Both the position numbers and the translations under genes were made by a program. From positions 1-5,161 of the forward strand of contig JAAYZP010000220.1 of assembly GCA_012514785.1 (NCBI GenBank): DNA of 5,161 nucleotides, written 5' to 3'. Origin of the DNA: Propionibacterium sp. (GTDB taxonomy: Bacteria; Actinomycetota; Actinomycetes; Propionibacteriales; Propionibacteriaceae). The notes beneath the pieces are model-generated. The model was not told the DNA's origin. It did no database searches and saw nothing but the letters and a program-made list of their open reading frames with translations. Below, piece after piece: positions 1-5,132 of the stretch; the first letter of the stretch is position 1, and every line of letters starts with the position of its first letter.

Positions 1-2
1 CG

Positions 3-35
3 TTCGCGCGCGACCACGGCGTCGTGTTCGGCTGA
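3..35 (+). CDS. 3' end of a rightward gene of unknown function (partial)
   Basis: The frame beginning at base 3 reads FARDHGVVFG and then a TGA stop at 33-35. All ten codons end in G or C, as expected for a real coding frame in this genome, and the other two rightward frames run on without a plausible end. Only ten residues are visible, so no function can be given. The gene would converge on the toxin-antitoxin operon, with the repeat and palindrome region between them. The call rests on third-position composition and a clean stop only; a chance open frame is possible. Confidence 0.4.
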   Translation, partial: FARDHGVVFG

Positions 36-39
36 CCTG

Positions 40-117
40 CGTTCGTCGGGTTCTCGCCTGCGTCCGTCGGGTTTTCGCCTCCGTTCGTCGGTTCGCCTGG
101 CTTATGCGAGTTCGCCT
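40..117 (+). repeat. Short tandem repeat array with a TCGCCT core, four forward units
   Basis: Unit 1 (40-60) is CGTTCGTCGGGTTCTCGCCT plus G, and unit 2 (61-81) differs from it at only three positions. Unit 3 (82-100) is a 19-base version, and unit 4 (101-119) keeps mainly the second half, GTTCGCCT. The TCGCCT core starts at 54, 75, 93 and 112, a spacing of 21, 18 and 19 bases. The units abut without unique spacers. The last two units also form the left half of the palindrome at 89-158. The function is unknown. Confidence 0.75.
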
Positions 118-158
118 CTCGTATACGACAGGCGAACTGGATTAGCGCAGGCGAACCG
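89..158. repeat. 70-bp imperfect palindrome (nested inverted repeat)
   Basis: The outer arms CGGTTCGCCTG (89-99) and CAGGCGAACCG (148-158) are perfectly complementary. The inner arms AGTTCGCCT (109-117) and AGGCGAACT (130-138) are too, and they flank a palindromic core TCGTATACGA (119-128). All three pairs share one symmetry centre at 123.5, and only the segment at 100-108/139-147 pairs poorly. It lies between two genes whose ends face each other, so it could act as a bidirectional terminator. Neither strand has a T-tract after the stem, so a protein-binding array or a dispersed repeat element is equally possible. Confidence 0.75.
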
Positions 159-170
159 CCGGGGCGAGCG

Positions 171-572
171 TCACAGCGCGATGATCTCGACGACGCCCTC
201 CAGCCCCCGCAGGTCCCCGCTGTTGCGGGTGAGCAGCGGCATGCCGTTTCGCGCGGCCACGGCGGCGATCAGGCGGTCGACGGTGTTCGCGCGCGGCCGC
301 TGGCCGGCGTCGACGGCCGACTGGACGATCCGCTCGTAGACCCGCGCGCAGTCGTCGTCGAAGGGGAAGCCGGCGCCGAACGTGCGCTCGATCTCGTCGA
401 TGCGGCGGATTCGGTGGCGCAGGGTGGTGACGTCGTTCGCGGTGACGAGGCCGAGACGCAGCTCCGCGTAGGTGAGTGCGGCGACGTGGAGGCCGTCGTA
501 GGGCAGTGCTGCCGCCTGGCTCGAGTCGACGGCGCTGATCAGGGCCGACGTATCCAGGAGCGCGTCGGTCAC
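171..572 (-). CDS. vapC: VapC-like PIN-domain toxin (ribonuclease)
   Basis: This 133-residue protein has the length and motif order of VapC toxins, which are Mg-dependent PIN-domain endoribonucleases that cut RNA unless held by their antitoxin. The N-terminus reads LLDTSALI with the first acidic residue D7. E37 lies in TYAELRLGL, D99 in TVDRLIAAVAA, and N117 and D120 in LLTRNSGDL; together these give the usual acidic active site. The start chosen is the GTG at 570-572, which overlaps the antitoxin stop as GTGA. The frame is open for 21 more codons up to an ATG at 635, but that stretch lies inside the antitoxin gene and would put a non-family extension before the LLDTSALI strand. The overlap implies translational coupling to the antitoxin. 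No key residue is missing, so the toxin should be active. The RNA target cannot be read from the sequence. Confidence 0.9.
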   Translation of the reverse strand: MTDALLDTSALISAVDSSQAAALPYDGLHVAALTYAELRLGLVTANDVTTLRHRIRRIDEIERTFGAGFPFDDDCARVYERIVQSAVDAGQRPRANTVDRLIAAVAARNGMPLLTRNSGDLRGLEGVVEIIAL

Positions 573-829
573 GCGTCGTCGCCCCAGTGATCCCGGGACT
601 CCCCGGACCTCTGGTGCGCCAGTTCCTCGGCCCACCCGTCGTCGACGGTGGTGCGGGCGAGCAGGGCGGCGAACTCGTCGGGCGTGGCGCCGCGTCGTCG
701 ACGATGCGGGACGAGGTCGGCGACGGGGCGGTTGCGTCGGGTGATGACCACGACTTCGCCGTCCTCGACGGCGTCGATGGCGCTGGTCGGGTTCTGTCGC
801 AGCTCGCGCAGCGTGAGTTCTCTGGCCAT
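569..829 (-). CDS. vapB: Phd/YefM-type antitoxin of the VapBC pair
   Basis: This is an 86-residue protein. Its first 45 residues match the Phd/YefM DNA-binding fold: RELTLRELRQNPTSAIDAVE, then GEVVVITRRNRPVADLVPHRR. In this family that domain dimerises and binds the operon's own operator. The remaining acidic, probably flexible tail, which includes WAEELAHQRSGESRDHWGDD, is the part expected to wrap around and block the toxin. The gene comes first in the operon and overlaps vapC by four bases. No Shine-Dalgarno sequence precedes the ATG at 827-829, and a TACAAT hexamer ends six bases before it, so translation from a leaderless mRNA is likely. Autoregulation through the palindrome at 836-857 is inferred. 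The role is secure from family match and pairing; the subfamily name could equally be given as phd or yefM. Confidence 0.9.
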   Translation of the reverse strand: MARELTLRELRQNPTSAIDAVEDGEVVVITRRNRPVADLVPHRRRRGATPDEFAALLARTTVDDGWAEELAHQRSGESRDHWGDDA

Positions 830-835
830 GGAGTT

Positions 836-857
836 ATTGTAGCTCGGGAGCTACAAT
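836..857 (-). promoter_or_regulatory. Operator and probable -10 element of the vapBC operon
   Basis: The arms ATTGTAGCTC (836-845) and GAGCTACAAT (848-857) are perfect inverted repeats separated by two bases, the form expected of an antitoxin operator. On the minus strand the proximal arm contains TACAAT (841 to 836), five of six bases of the -10 consensus, and the ATG begins six bases further on. No good -35 hexamer is visible. Antitoxin binding here would cover the promoter directly. Confidence 0.75.
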
Positions 858-895
858 GCGCAGCGAACCGCGCCCGACGTCGGCCCCGGACACGA

Positions 896-925
896 CGAAG
901 GGCCCGGCCGGAGCCGGGCCCTTCG
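896..925 (-). terminator. GC-rich hairpin ending the leftward ESX transcript
   Basis: The arms CGAAGGGCCCGGC (896-908) and GCCGGGCCCTTCG (913-925) pair perfectly over 13 bp with a four-base loop. The hairpin starts 17 bases past the stop of the last WXG100 gene and comes before the vapBC promoter. No clear T-run follows, which is common for terminators in high-GC actinobacteria. It should stop ESX transcripts from running into the toxin-antitoxin operon. Confidence 0.8.
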
Positions 926-942
926 GTGGGGCTGTGGGCAGA

Positions 943-1233
943 TCAGGCCCAGCGCGAGGCGTTGGCGCGCTCGGTGGTGTCGTAGCCGTCGGCGATGTTG
1001 CCGAGCAGGAGCGGCATGCGCTCGATGATCTCGGACTGGCGGGCGGCCGACTGGTCCCACTGACGCTGCACTTCCTGGTACGCGTGGCGGGCGTTGTCTT
1101 CCCACGCGCCCAGCGAGGCGTTCAGCTCACCCTTGAGGGCCTCGAGCAGTTCGGTCAGCTCGCGGTGCGCCTTGCGGAGGGAGGCGATGCCGTCCTGAAG
1201 GCCAGACTGTGTGTAAACGGTTGAGTCGCTCAT
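943..1233 (-). CDS. WXG100-family ESX substrate with a variant WED turn
   Basis: This is a 96-residue, all-helical protein of the WXG100 (EsxA/EsxB, ESAT-6/CFP-10) family: small helical hairpins secreted as dimers by type VII systems. Helix 1 covers about residues 10-40. The turn carries W44-E45-D46 in place of the usual W-x-G. Helix 2 follows with AYQEVQRQWDQSAARQSEII. The C-terminus has Y84-x-x-x-E88, matching the YxxxD/E export motif. A good ribosome site, AAGGAGA at 1247-1241, stands seven bases before the ATG. The gene lies 38 bases behind the other WXG100 gene, so the two products probably form a heterodimer. It is the last gene before the hairpin at 896-925. Which of the two corresponds to EsxA and which to EsxB cannot be decided from sequence alone, so no symbol is given. 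Confidence 0.88.
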   Translation of the reverse strand: MSDSTVYTQSGLQDGIASLRKAHRELTELLEALKGELNASLGAWEDNARHAYQEVQRQWDQSAARQSEIIERMPLLLGNIADGYDTTERANASRWA

Positions 1234-1240
1234 GAAAGAT

Positions 1241-1247
1241 TCTCCTT
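1241..1247 (-). promoter_or_regulatory. Ribosome binding site of the second WXG100 gene
   Basis: On the minus strand this reads AAGGAGA, seven bases before the ATG at 1231-1233. It is the strongest Shine-Dalgarno match in the window and fixes that start. It suggests high translation of this small secreted protein. Confidence 0.8.
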
Positions 1248-1271
1248 AAAGTTCTGTGCGTTCAGGGGGGA

Positions 1272-1577
1272 TCAGATGGTGCCGATGAACTTGTTGGCCT
1301 CGGCCTCCGACTCGTCCTCGCGGATCGTGTAGTCGCGGAGGGTCTCGGTGAGCGCGCCGTGGATCTTCTCCAGGCCGTTCTTCACCTTCTCGTACTCCTC
1401 ATCGAAGCGCTGGTAGCCCTGCTGGAAGGCCATCGATGCCTTACCGGTCCAGACGGCGCGCAGCTGCTGCATCTCGCCACGGAGACGGCTCTGGAGCGTC
1501 TGGATCTGCTGGTGCTTGGTGTCGATCTGCTGTGCGGCCTTCGCCATTTCGGCGCGATCTACGGACTTGTTGCCCAT
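1272..1577 (-). CDS. WXG100-family ESX substrate with a canonical WTG motif
   Basis: From the ATG at 1575-1577 this is a 101-residue WXG100 protein. It has a Gln-rich helix 1 (about residues 8-40), W43-T44-G45 at the hairpin turn, an amphipathic helix 2 (AFQQGYQRFDEEYEKVKNGLEKI) and a C-terminal Y83-x-x-x-E87 fitting the YxxxD/E secretion signal. It has no N-terminal signal peptide, as expected for ESX substrates. An upstream in-frame ATG at 1584-1586 would add MTT, but its only purine-rich site, AAGGGA at 1592-1587, lies directly against that codon and is nine bases from the chosen one. The gene follows eccB on the same strand after a gap of about 190 bases and precedes the second WXG100 gene, its probable dimer partner. 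Secretion by the adjacent ESX machine is inferred from family and linkage. Confidence 0.9.
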   Translation of the reverse strand: MGNKSVDRAEMAKAAQQIDTKHQQIQTLQSRLRGEMQQLRAVWTGKASMAFQQGYQRFDEEYEKVKNGLEKIHGALTETLRDYTIREDESEAEANKFIGTI

Positions 1578-1765
1578 GGTGGTCATTCCCTTCGACGGTT
1601 AAGCCGGACCTTCGGCTCGTGTGCGGCATTCCCGATCTCCGGGCGCTGCCGTGCTGTCGAGTAGAACACTATGAGGCCGGGGGGTCAGTTTTCGACCCTG
1701 CCCACGTCGCATTCCAATTTCGAGTAGCCATACCTAGTCGGGCCCAGCCCGGACCCAATCGGGAC
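1578..1765 (-). other. Gap between eccB and the WXG100 genes, possible internal promoter
   Basis: These 188 bases hold no convincing gene on either strand and are more AT-rich around 1660-1735 than the coding DNA on either side. They contain an inverted repeat, GGGTC (1682-1686) and GACCC (1694-1698) around a seven-base loop. On the minus strand there are weak -10-like strings, TAGTGT (1671 to 1666) and TAGGTA (1736 to 1731), the latter with TTGGGT 16 bases upstream. None is strong. Separate, higher expression of the secreted pair from here is plausible but not shown. Confidence 0.35.
1587..1592 (-). promoter_or_regulatory. Ribosome binding site that decides the start of the first WXG100 gene
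   Basis: The minus strand reads AAGGGA. It touches the ATG at 1586, which is too close for normal initiation, and lies nine bases from the ATG at 1577, a workable distance. This favours the shorter 101-residue protein over the 104-residue one. Confidence 0.5.
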
Positions 1766-3199
1766 TCAGTCCTCGTCCCCGCCCTGCGGAGGCTGCAGAG
1801 CCTGCACGCTTTCCAGGGAGAGGCTGCGGCCGCCGCGGAGGCCGTCGGGGATCTGCGACAGCAGCCCGCCCGGCACGGGGGCGGGGGTGACGTCGCCATA
1901 GCCGAGCGCGCGGCGGGAGGCGACGTCGGGGATGGGGTAGCGCAGCCCGTCGCCCACCAGGAACACGGCTGTGTCCTCAGCGCTCGACTCGCTGTGCCGC
2001 AGCAGCGCGCCGGTGAGGGGCTCCATCGCGATCAGATCGAAGCTGTTCCCGACGGCGACCCGGAAGTTGGGCGGCAACTCCGGCGTGTCGTCGCCGTAGC
2101 TGATCACGGGATCCTGCTGGCGCTCCTCGGTCCAGGTGGCGCAGATCGACTGGTTCTCGATGTTGGCGTCCTGCGGCGGGCCGACGGGCTGGTCCCACGG
2201 CACGTCGGGGGTGCGGCCCTCGGGGAGCGCGAAGCGGTCGAGCCCGGCCCAGTCCTGGGGCCCGAGCGTGCGGATCTGCGCCGTCGAGCCCTGGTGGTAG
2301 CGCTGCACGAGCGCGTCCATGTCGAGGTAGCTGATGCGCACGATGCCCTGGTCGGTCTGCACGAAGTACTGGTCCTGCGTCGCGTCCGTGGAGGCGGGAG
2401 CCCGCCCGATGTCGCCGCGCGCCATGCCCGGGATGTAGCGGCCGTGGTCGTCGCCCATGCCCTGGATGTCGATCGGGGTGATGGGCAGGCCGTCGGGCAT
2501 CGCGGCGATCCAGGAGTTGCCGACGGGGATGCGCGGCAGGTCGGGCACCATCGTGAGGCCGGTGTTGCTGGGGTCGCTCCAGAGGCGGTGCTTCCTGCCG
2601 CCGAAAATGACGTACTCCGAGCGGTCGGAGTGCTGCGCGACGAACGAGAACCCGTCGCTCGCGGGCGCCTCCGCGTTGAATTCGAGCGTGACGAAGCGTT
2701 CCCCGCTGAGGTCAGGCGCCGTCGAGCACACCTTCAGCGGGTAGGCGTCCATGTCGTCGGCGTCGGGGAGCTGGCGCGGTGACCCCTGGATGCCCTCCAC
2801 CGGCGCCTGTCGCATGCCGCGCAGGGCCTCGGTCTTGACGTTGACGGTGCGGGCGGGGTCGGTGGCCTCTGGCCCGGCCGCCTTGAGACGTGCGGAGGCG
2901 ACGTCGTCCATCGGCACGAGCATGTCGCCCTCGGCGCTGTAGATGAACAGGGCACCGGACTCGGTGTCGGAGATGACGACGCCGGCCTCCTCCCAGCCGG
3001 GGTTCGAGCCGGGGCGGATGAGGCCGAGCAGGGTGTAGCCGGCGACGAGCACGATGCCGAGCATCACGGAGACGAACGTCGCCATGCCCACCCGCCTGAG
3101 CGGGGGCGTCGTGTCGTCGGGGTCGCGGTTGATGAACGACGCAATCATCCGGCGCGTTGTGAAAGATTGCGCCTTCAGGAGGTCCTTACGAGTCGCCAC
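1766..3199 (-). CDS. eccB: EccB, type VII (ESX) secretion membrane protein
   Basis: EccB is a core part of the ESX membrane complex, with a short cytoplasmic N-terminus, one membrane helix and a large extracytoplasmic domain built of repeats. This protein (477 residues from the GTG at 3197-3199) shows that plan. It opens with ATRKDLLKAQSFTTRR and PPLRRVG, then a helix at about residues 39-61 (FVSVMLGIVLVAGYTLLGLI). Repeat-like segments follow around 81-109, 194-240, 276-301 and 409-456, the last with DGLRYPIPD and ALGYG. The only cysteines, C158 and C353, fit the conserved disulfide of EccB structures. An in-frame GTG at 3203-3205 would add two residues. Neither start has a Shine-Dalgarno site; I chose 3199 because MATRKD fits the usual EccB N-terminus and because TAGCAT ends six bases before it. 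The protein is a typical full-length member. It is divergent from eccE and upstream of the esx pair. Confidence 0.95.
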   Translation of the reverse strand: MATRKDLLKAQSFTTRRMIASFINRDPDDTTPPLRRVGMATFVSVMLGIVLVAGYTLLGLIRPGSNPGWEEAGVVISDTESGALFIYSAEGDMLVPMDDVASARLKAAGPEATDPARTVNVKTEALRGMRQAPVEGIQGSPRQLPDADDMDAYPLKVCSTAPDLSGERFVTLEFNAEAPASDGFSFVAQHSDRSEYVIFGGRKHRLWSDPSNTGLTMVPDLPRIPVGNSWIAAMPDGLPITPIDIQGMGDDHGRYIPGMARGDIGRAPASTDATQDQYFVQTDQGIVRISYLDMDALVQRYHQGSTAQIRTLGPQDWAGLDRFALPEGRTPDVPWDQPVGPPQDANIENQSICATWTEERQQDPVISYGDDTPELPPNFRVAVGNSFDLIAMEPLTGALLRHSESSAEDTAVFLVGDGLRYPIPDVASRRALGYGDVTPAPVPGGLLSQIPDGLRGGRSLSLESVQALQPPQGGDED

Positions 3200-3205
3200 G
3201 TCCAC

Positions 3206-3231
3206 ATGCTAGACCCGTCCGGGTTTAGAGT
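3206..3231. promoter_or_regulatory. Divergent promoter region of eccB and eccE with a near-palindrome
   Basis: The arms ACCCG (3213-3217) and CGGGT (3220-3224) are perfectly complementary and extend to an imperfect 18-bp palindrome at 3210-3227. Reading outward, each arm leads into a -10-like hexamer: TAGAGT at 3226-3231 on the plus strand and TAGCAT at 3211 to 3206 on the minus strand. The plus-strand one would start an mRNA near 3238 with a leader containing the eccE ribosome site. The minus-strand one would start near the GTG at 3199 and give a leaderless eccB. No clear -35 boxes are seen. A regulator bound at the palindrome could control both halves of the ESX locus. Confidence 0.5.
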
Positions 3232-3252
3232 GACTCGCGAAGCTTCCAGGAT

Positions 3253-3256
3253 GGAG
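3253..3256 (+). promoter_or_regulatory. Ribosome binding site of eccE
   Basis: GGAG lies eight bases before the ATG at 3265 and supports that start. It is the first gene of the rightward half of the ESX locus. Confidence 0.6.
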
Positions 3257-3264
3257 ATCGAAAC

Positions 3265-4443
3265 ATGCTGAAGTCAGCTGCCCCGGCGGGGGCTGGGCTG
3301 CCGTCGCGCACGCGCTCCACCCGCTACATCCCGGTGGTGGTGTTCTGGCAGATCGTGCTGGCCTCAGCGCTCGCGCTGGCGATGCTGCAGCGGCCCTGGA
3401 GTGTCGCGCTGGCCGCGCTGCTGCTGCTGGTCGGCATCCTCGTCACCGTGCCGGTCAACGGCCGCACGCTCCCGACGTCGCTGCTGCACCGCCGCGCGTT
3501 CTCGCGTCGGCGGCGGCAGTTCGTCGAGGAACCGGACCAACCGCAGGACCTCGTGCCGCTGGCGCAGTGGCTGCCGGAGTTGGAGGTCACGCAGATCAAG
3601 GACGCCCACGACGACGAGATCGGCGTGGCGGCGGACGGCTCCAGCTGGGTGGGCATCCTGGAACTCGCCTCCGACCTGCACCTCTTCTCGGACCGCGGCA
3701 ACCAGCTCGACCTCGCCGAGCTCGCCTCGCTCACCCGCCAGGACGACGTCACGTTCGCGGGCATCCAGGTGGTGACGTTCACCGTCGGTGCCCCGACGCG
3801 CGCGATGCTGCCCGCGGGCTCGCCGGCGGTCGAGTCGTACCTCGAGATACTTGGGCAGGAGCCGCCCCCGCCGGCCGTGCGGCGCACGTGGATCGCGCTC
3901 CGGCTCGACCCGCGGCTGTGCCTCGAAGCCGTCGCCCGACGGGGGCTCGGGCAGAGCGGCGTCTTCGCGACGCTGCGCTTCGGGCTCCACCGGGCGCAGG
4001 CGATGCTGAAGCGTCGTGGCGTCGTAGCCGAGCCGCTCGACCCGATCGCGATCGGCGAGGTGCTGGCGCTGACCTCCGGCGCGGGCCCCGAGCCGCGGGA
4101 GGTCCGCAGCCGCGAGGAGTGGGAGATGTGGCTTTGCGACGGCCTGGTGCACGAGTCGCGCGCGGTCACGAGCTTCGGCAAGGAGCCCAGTCTGGGCTAC
4201 CAGCTGCTGTGTGATGCCGTCGCCGGGGCGCCCGCGATGATGGCGGTCACGTCGTACACGGTCTCGCCCGGCGAGCCGGCCCACGGGGCGGTGCGCCTGG
4301 TGACCGGCAACGCGGAGCAGGCGCGCGACGCCGACGAGGCGATGCAGACCATGGTGACCCCGACGCTCAAGCTCGGCCCCCTGGGCGGCTCGCAGGTGCC
4401 CGGCGTGCTCGCGACGGTGCCGCTCGGAAGGCAGGTGGCCTGA
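3265..4443 (+). CDS. eccE: EccE, type VII (ESX) secretion membrane protein
   Basis: This 392-residue protein has the EccE layout. A short N-terminus is followed by two adjoining membrane helices at about 22-41 (IPVVVFWQIVLASALALAML) and 45-64 (WSVALAALLLLVGILVTVPV). An Arg-rich stretch (RRAFSRRRRQ) follows, then a long soluble domain expected in the cytoplasm. That domain contains segments typical of the family, such as RRTWIALRLDPR at 206-217 and the RRGLGQSGVFATLRFGLHRAQAML region at 225-248. In mycobacterial systems EccE sits at the periphery of the EccB-EccC-EccD complex. GGAG eight bases upstream supports the ATG. The stop shares one base with the start of the next gene (TGATG), so the two are probably translationally coupled. 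It is somewhat short beside mycobacterial EccE, and overall similarity is judged by eye, so the name is likely but less certain than for eccB. Confidence 0.85.
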   Translation: MLKSAAPAGAGLPSRTRSTRYIPVVVFWQIVLASALALAMLQRPWSVALAALLLLVGILVTVPVNGRTLPTSLLHRRAFSRRRRQFVEEPDQPQDLVPLAQWLPELEVTQIKDAHDDEIGVAADGSSWVGILELASDLHLFSDRGNQLDLAELASLTRQDDVTFAGIQVVTFTVGAPTRAMLPAGSPAVESYLEILGQEPPPPAVRRTWIALRLDPRLCLEAVARRGLGQSGVFATLRFGLHRAQAMLKRRGVVAEPLDPIAIGEVLALTSGAGPEPREVRSREEWEMWLCDGLVHESRAVTSFGKEPSLGYQLLCDAVAGAPAMMAVTSYTVSPGEPAHGAVRLVTGNAEQARDADEAMQTMVTPTLKLGPLGGSQVPGVLATVPLGRQVA

Positions 4444-5102
4444 TGACGGCGCAGTACCAGGCGATCGCGCCCGGCCGCGACTCGGTGGAGCACGTCACCT
4501 CGACGGGCCCCTCCGGCTTGCTGCTGGGCCGCGGCCCCGGTGGCCCGGTGGCGCTCCGGATGTTCCGGCCCCAGCCGACGCGCCTCTACCTGGCCGTGCC
4601 GGAGTACATGCAGTGGCTGATCGCGTTCCGCGCGATGGCGATCGGGGCGCACATCTCCGTCATCGCGCCCGACCACCGCGAGTGGCTCGCTCTCGCCGAC
4701 GTCGTGCGCGCCTGCGGCGGCACCATCGACCTCCTGCGCAGCACCGAGAACATCCCCGGCCAGGGCAGGCCGTTTCGGCCGAGCCTCATCGTCGACGAGA
4801 TGGACGCCGTCCAGCCCACCCACCGGCTGGGCGCGTGGCAGGCGGTCGCGCGGATCGGGGACGCGTCGTCGAACAAGGCGGTGGGGGAGTTGCGCAACAG
4901 CGACGTCGCGATCGTGACCCCGCTGGACGGGAAGACGGGCGAGAACCTGCGGCGGGCGTACGCGTTGCCGGCCAGCCAGGTGAAGGCGGCCTCGGACCTG
5001 GGCGAGACGGAGGTGGCGCTGGCGAGCGTGCGCCGCCTGGCCCGGGTCACCGTGCCGCCGAGCCCGATGGAGTACCGGATGCTCTTCACGGGCAACGGCT
5101 GA
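4443..5102 (+). CDS. ESX-associated protein of unknown function, possible P-loop-less ATPase-like fold
   Basis: I cannot name this 219-residue protein with confidence. No signal peptide or membrane helix is visible, so it is probably cytoplasmic. Its pattern resembles an FtsK/EccC-type NTPase domain: GLLLGRGPGGPVALRMF (25-41) like the lead-in strand; TRLYLAVPEYMQWL (46-59) where the P-loop should be, but without G-x-x-x-x-G-K-S/T; a helix and strand with RAMAIGAHISVIAP (63-76); LIVDEMD (115-121) like a Walker B motif with D118-E119; then NSDVAIVTPL (152-161) and a C-terminal VPPSPMEY. Lack of a P-loop argues against ATP hydrolysis, so a scaffold or partner of EccE or EccC is the best guess. 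It overlaps the eccE stop by one base (TGATG), which ties it to the secretion system. An uncharacterised family peculiar to actinobacterial ESX loci is the safest description. Confidence 0.7.
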   Translation: MTAQYQAIAPGRDSVEHVTSTGPSGLLLGRGPGGPVALRMFRPQPTRLYLAVPEYMQWLIAFRAMAIGAHISVIAPDHREWLALADVVRACGGTIDLLRSTENIPGQGRPFRPSLIVDEMDAVQPTHRLGAWQAVARIGDASSNKAVGELRNSDVAIVTPLDGKTGENLRRAYALPASQVKAASDLGETEVALASVRRLARVTVPPSPMEYRMLFTGNG

Positions 5103-5120
5103 TTGAGCTCGCCCGCGACG

Positions 5121-5126
5121 GAAAGG
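5121..5126 (+). promoter_or_regulatory. Ribosome binding site of the gene running off the right edge
   Basis: GAAAGG stands six bases before the ATG at 5133-5135 and supports that start. The 30 bases between the preceding stop and this ATG contain no terminator, so the gene probably belongs to the eccE operon. Confidence 0.5.
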
Positions 5127-5132
5127 CTGGCG

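Noticed and set aside
40..119. Possible CRISPR array
   Set aside because: The repeat units abut with no unique spacers, are only 19-21 bases long and drift rapidly. No cas gene is present.
573..635. N-terminal extension of the toxin to an ATG at 635
   Set aside because: It lies within the antitoxin gene and puts 21 residues before the LLDTSALI strand that should open a PIN domain. The GTGA overlap gives a better start.
587..1224. Plus-strand open frames opposite the antitoxin and the second WXG100 gene
   Set aside because: They cross the operator palindrome and the terminator hairpin and show only Gly/Arg/Ala-rich read-through.
1737..1754. Hairpin just past the eccB stop (GTCGGGC with GCCCGGAC)
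   Set aside because: The stem is seven pairs with a bulge and a three-base loop, and no T-run follows on the minus strand. It is too weak to call a terminator, so eccB may read through into the esx genes.
1436..2782. Long open frame of 448 codons on the plus strand
   Set aside because: It lies antisense to eccB and the first WXG100 gene. The protein is an Arg/Val/Ala/Gly-rich low-complexity read-through typical of antisense frames in high-GC DNA, while the minus-strand frame matches EccB throughout.
3251..3271. Small upstream open frame (MEIETC) overlapping the eccE start
   Set aside because: It has no properly spaced ribosome site, and its ATG sits inside the Shine-Dalgarno region of eccE, so it is probably chance.
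3324..4284. Two minus-strand open frames of 285 and 306 codons
   Set aside because: They are antisense shadows of eccE, Ser/Arg-rich or Arg/Asp-rich, with no family pattern.
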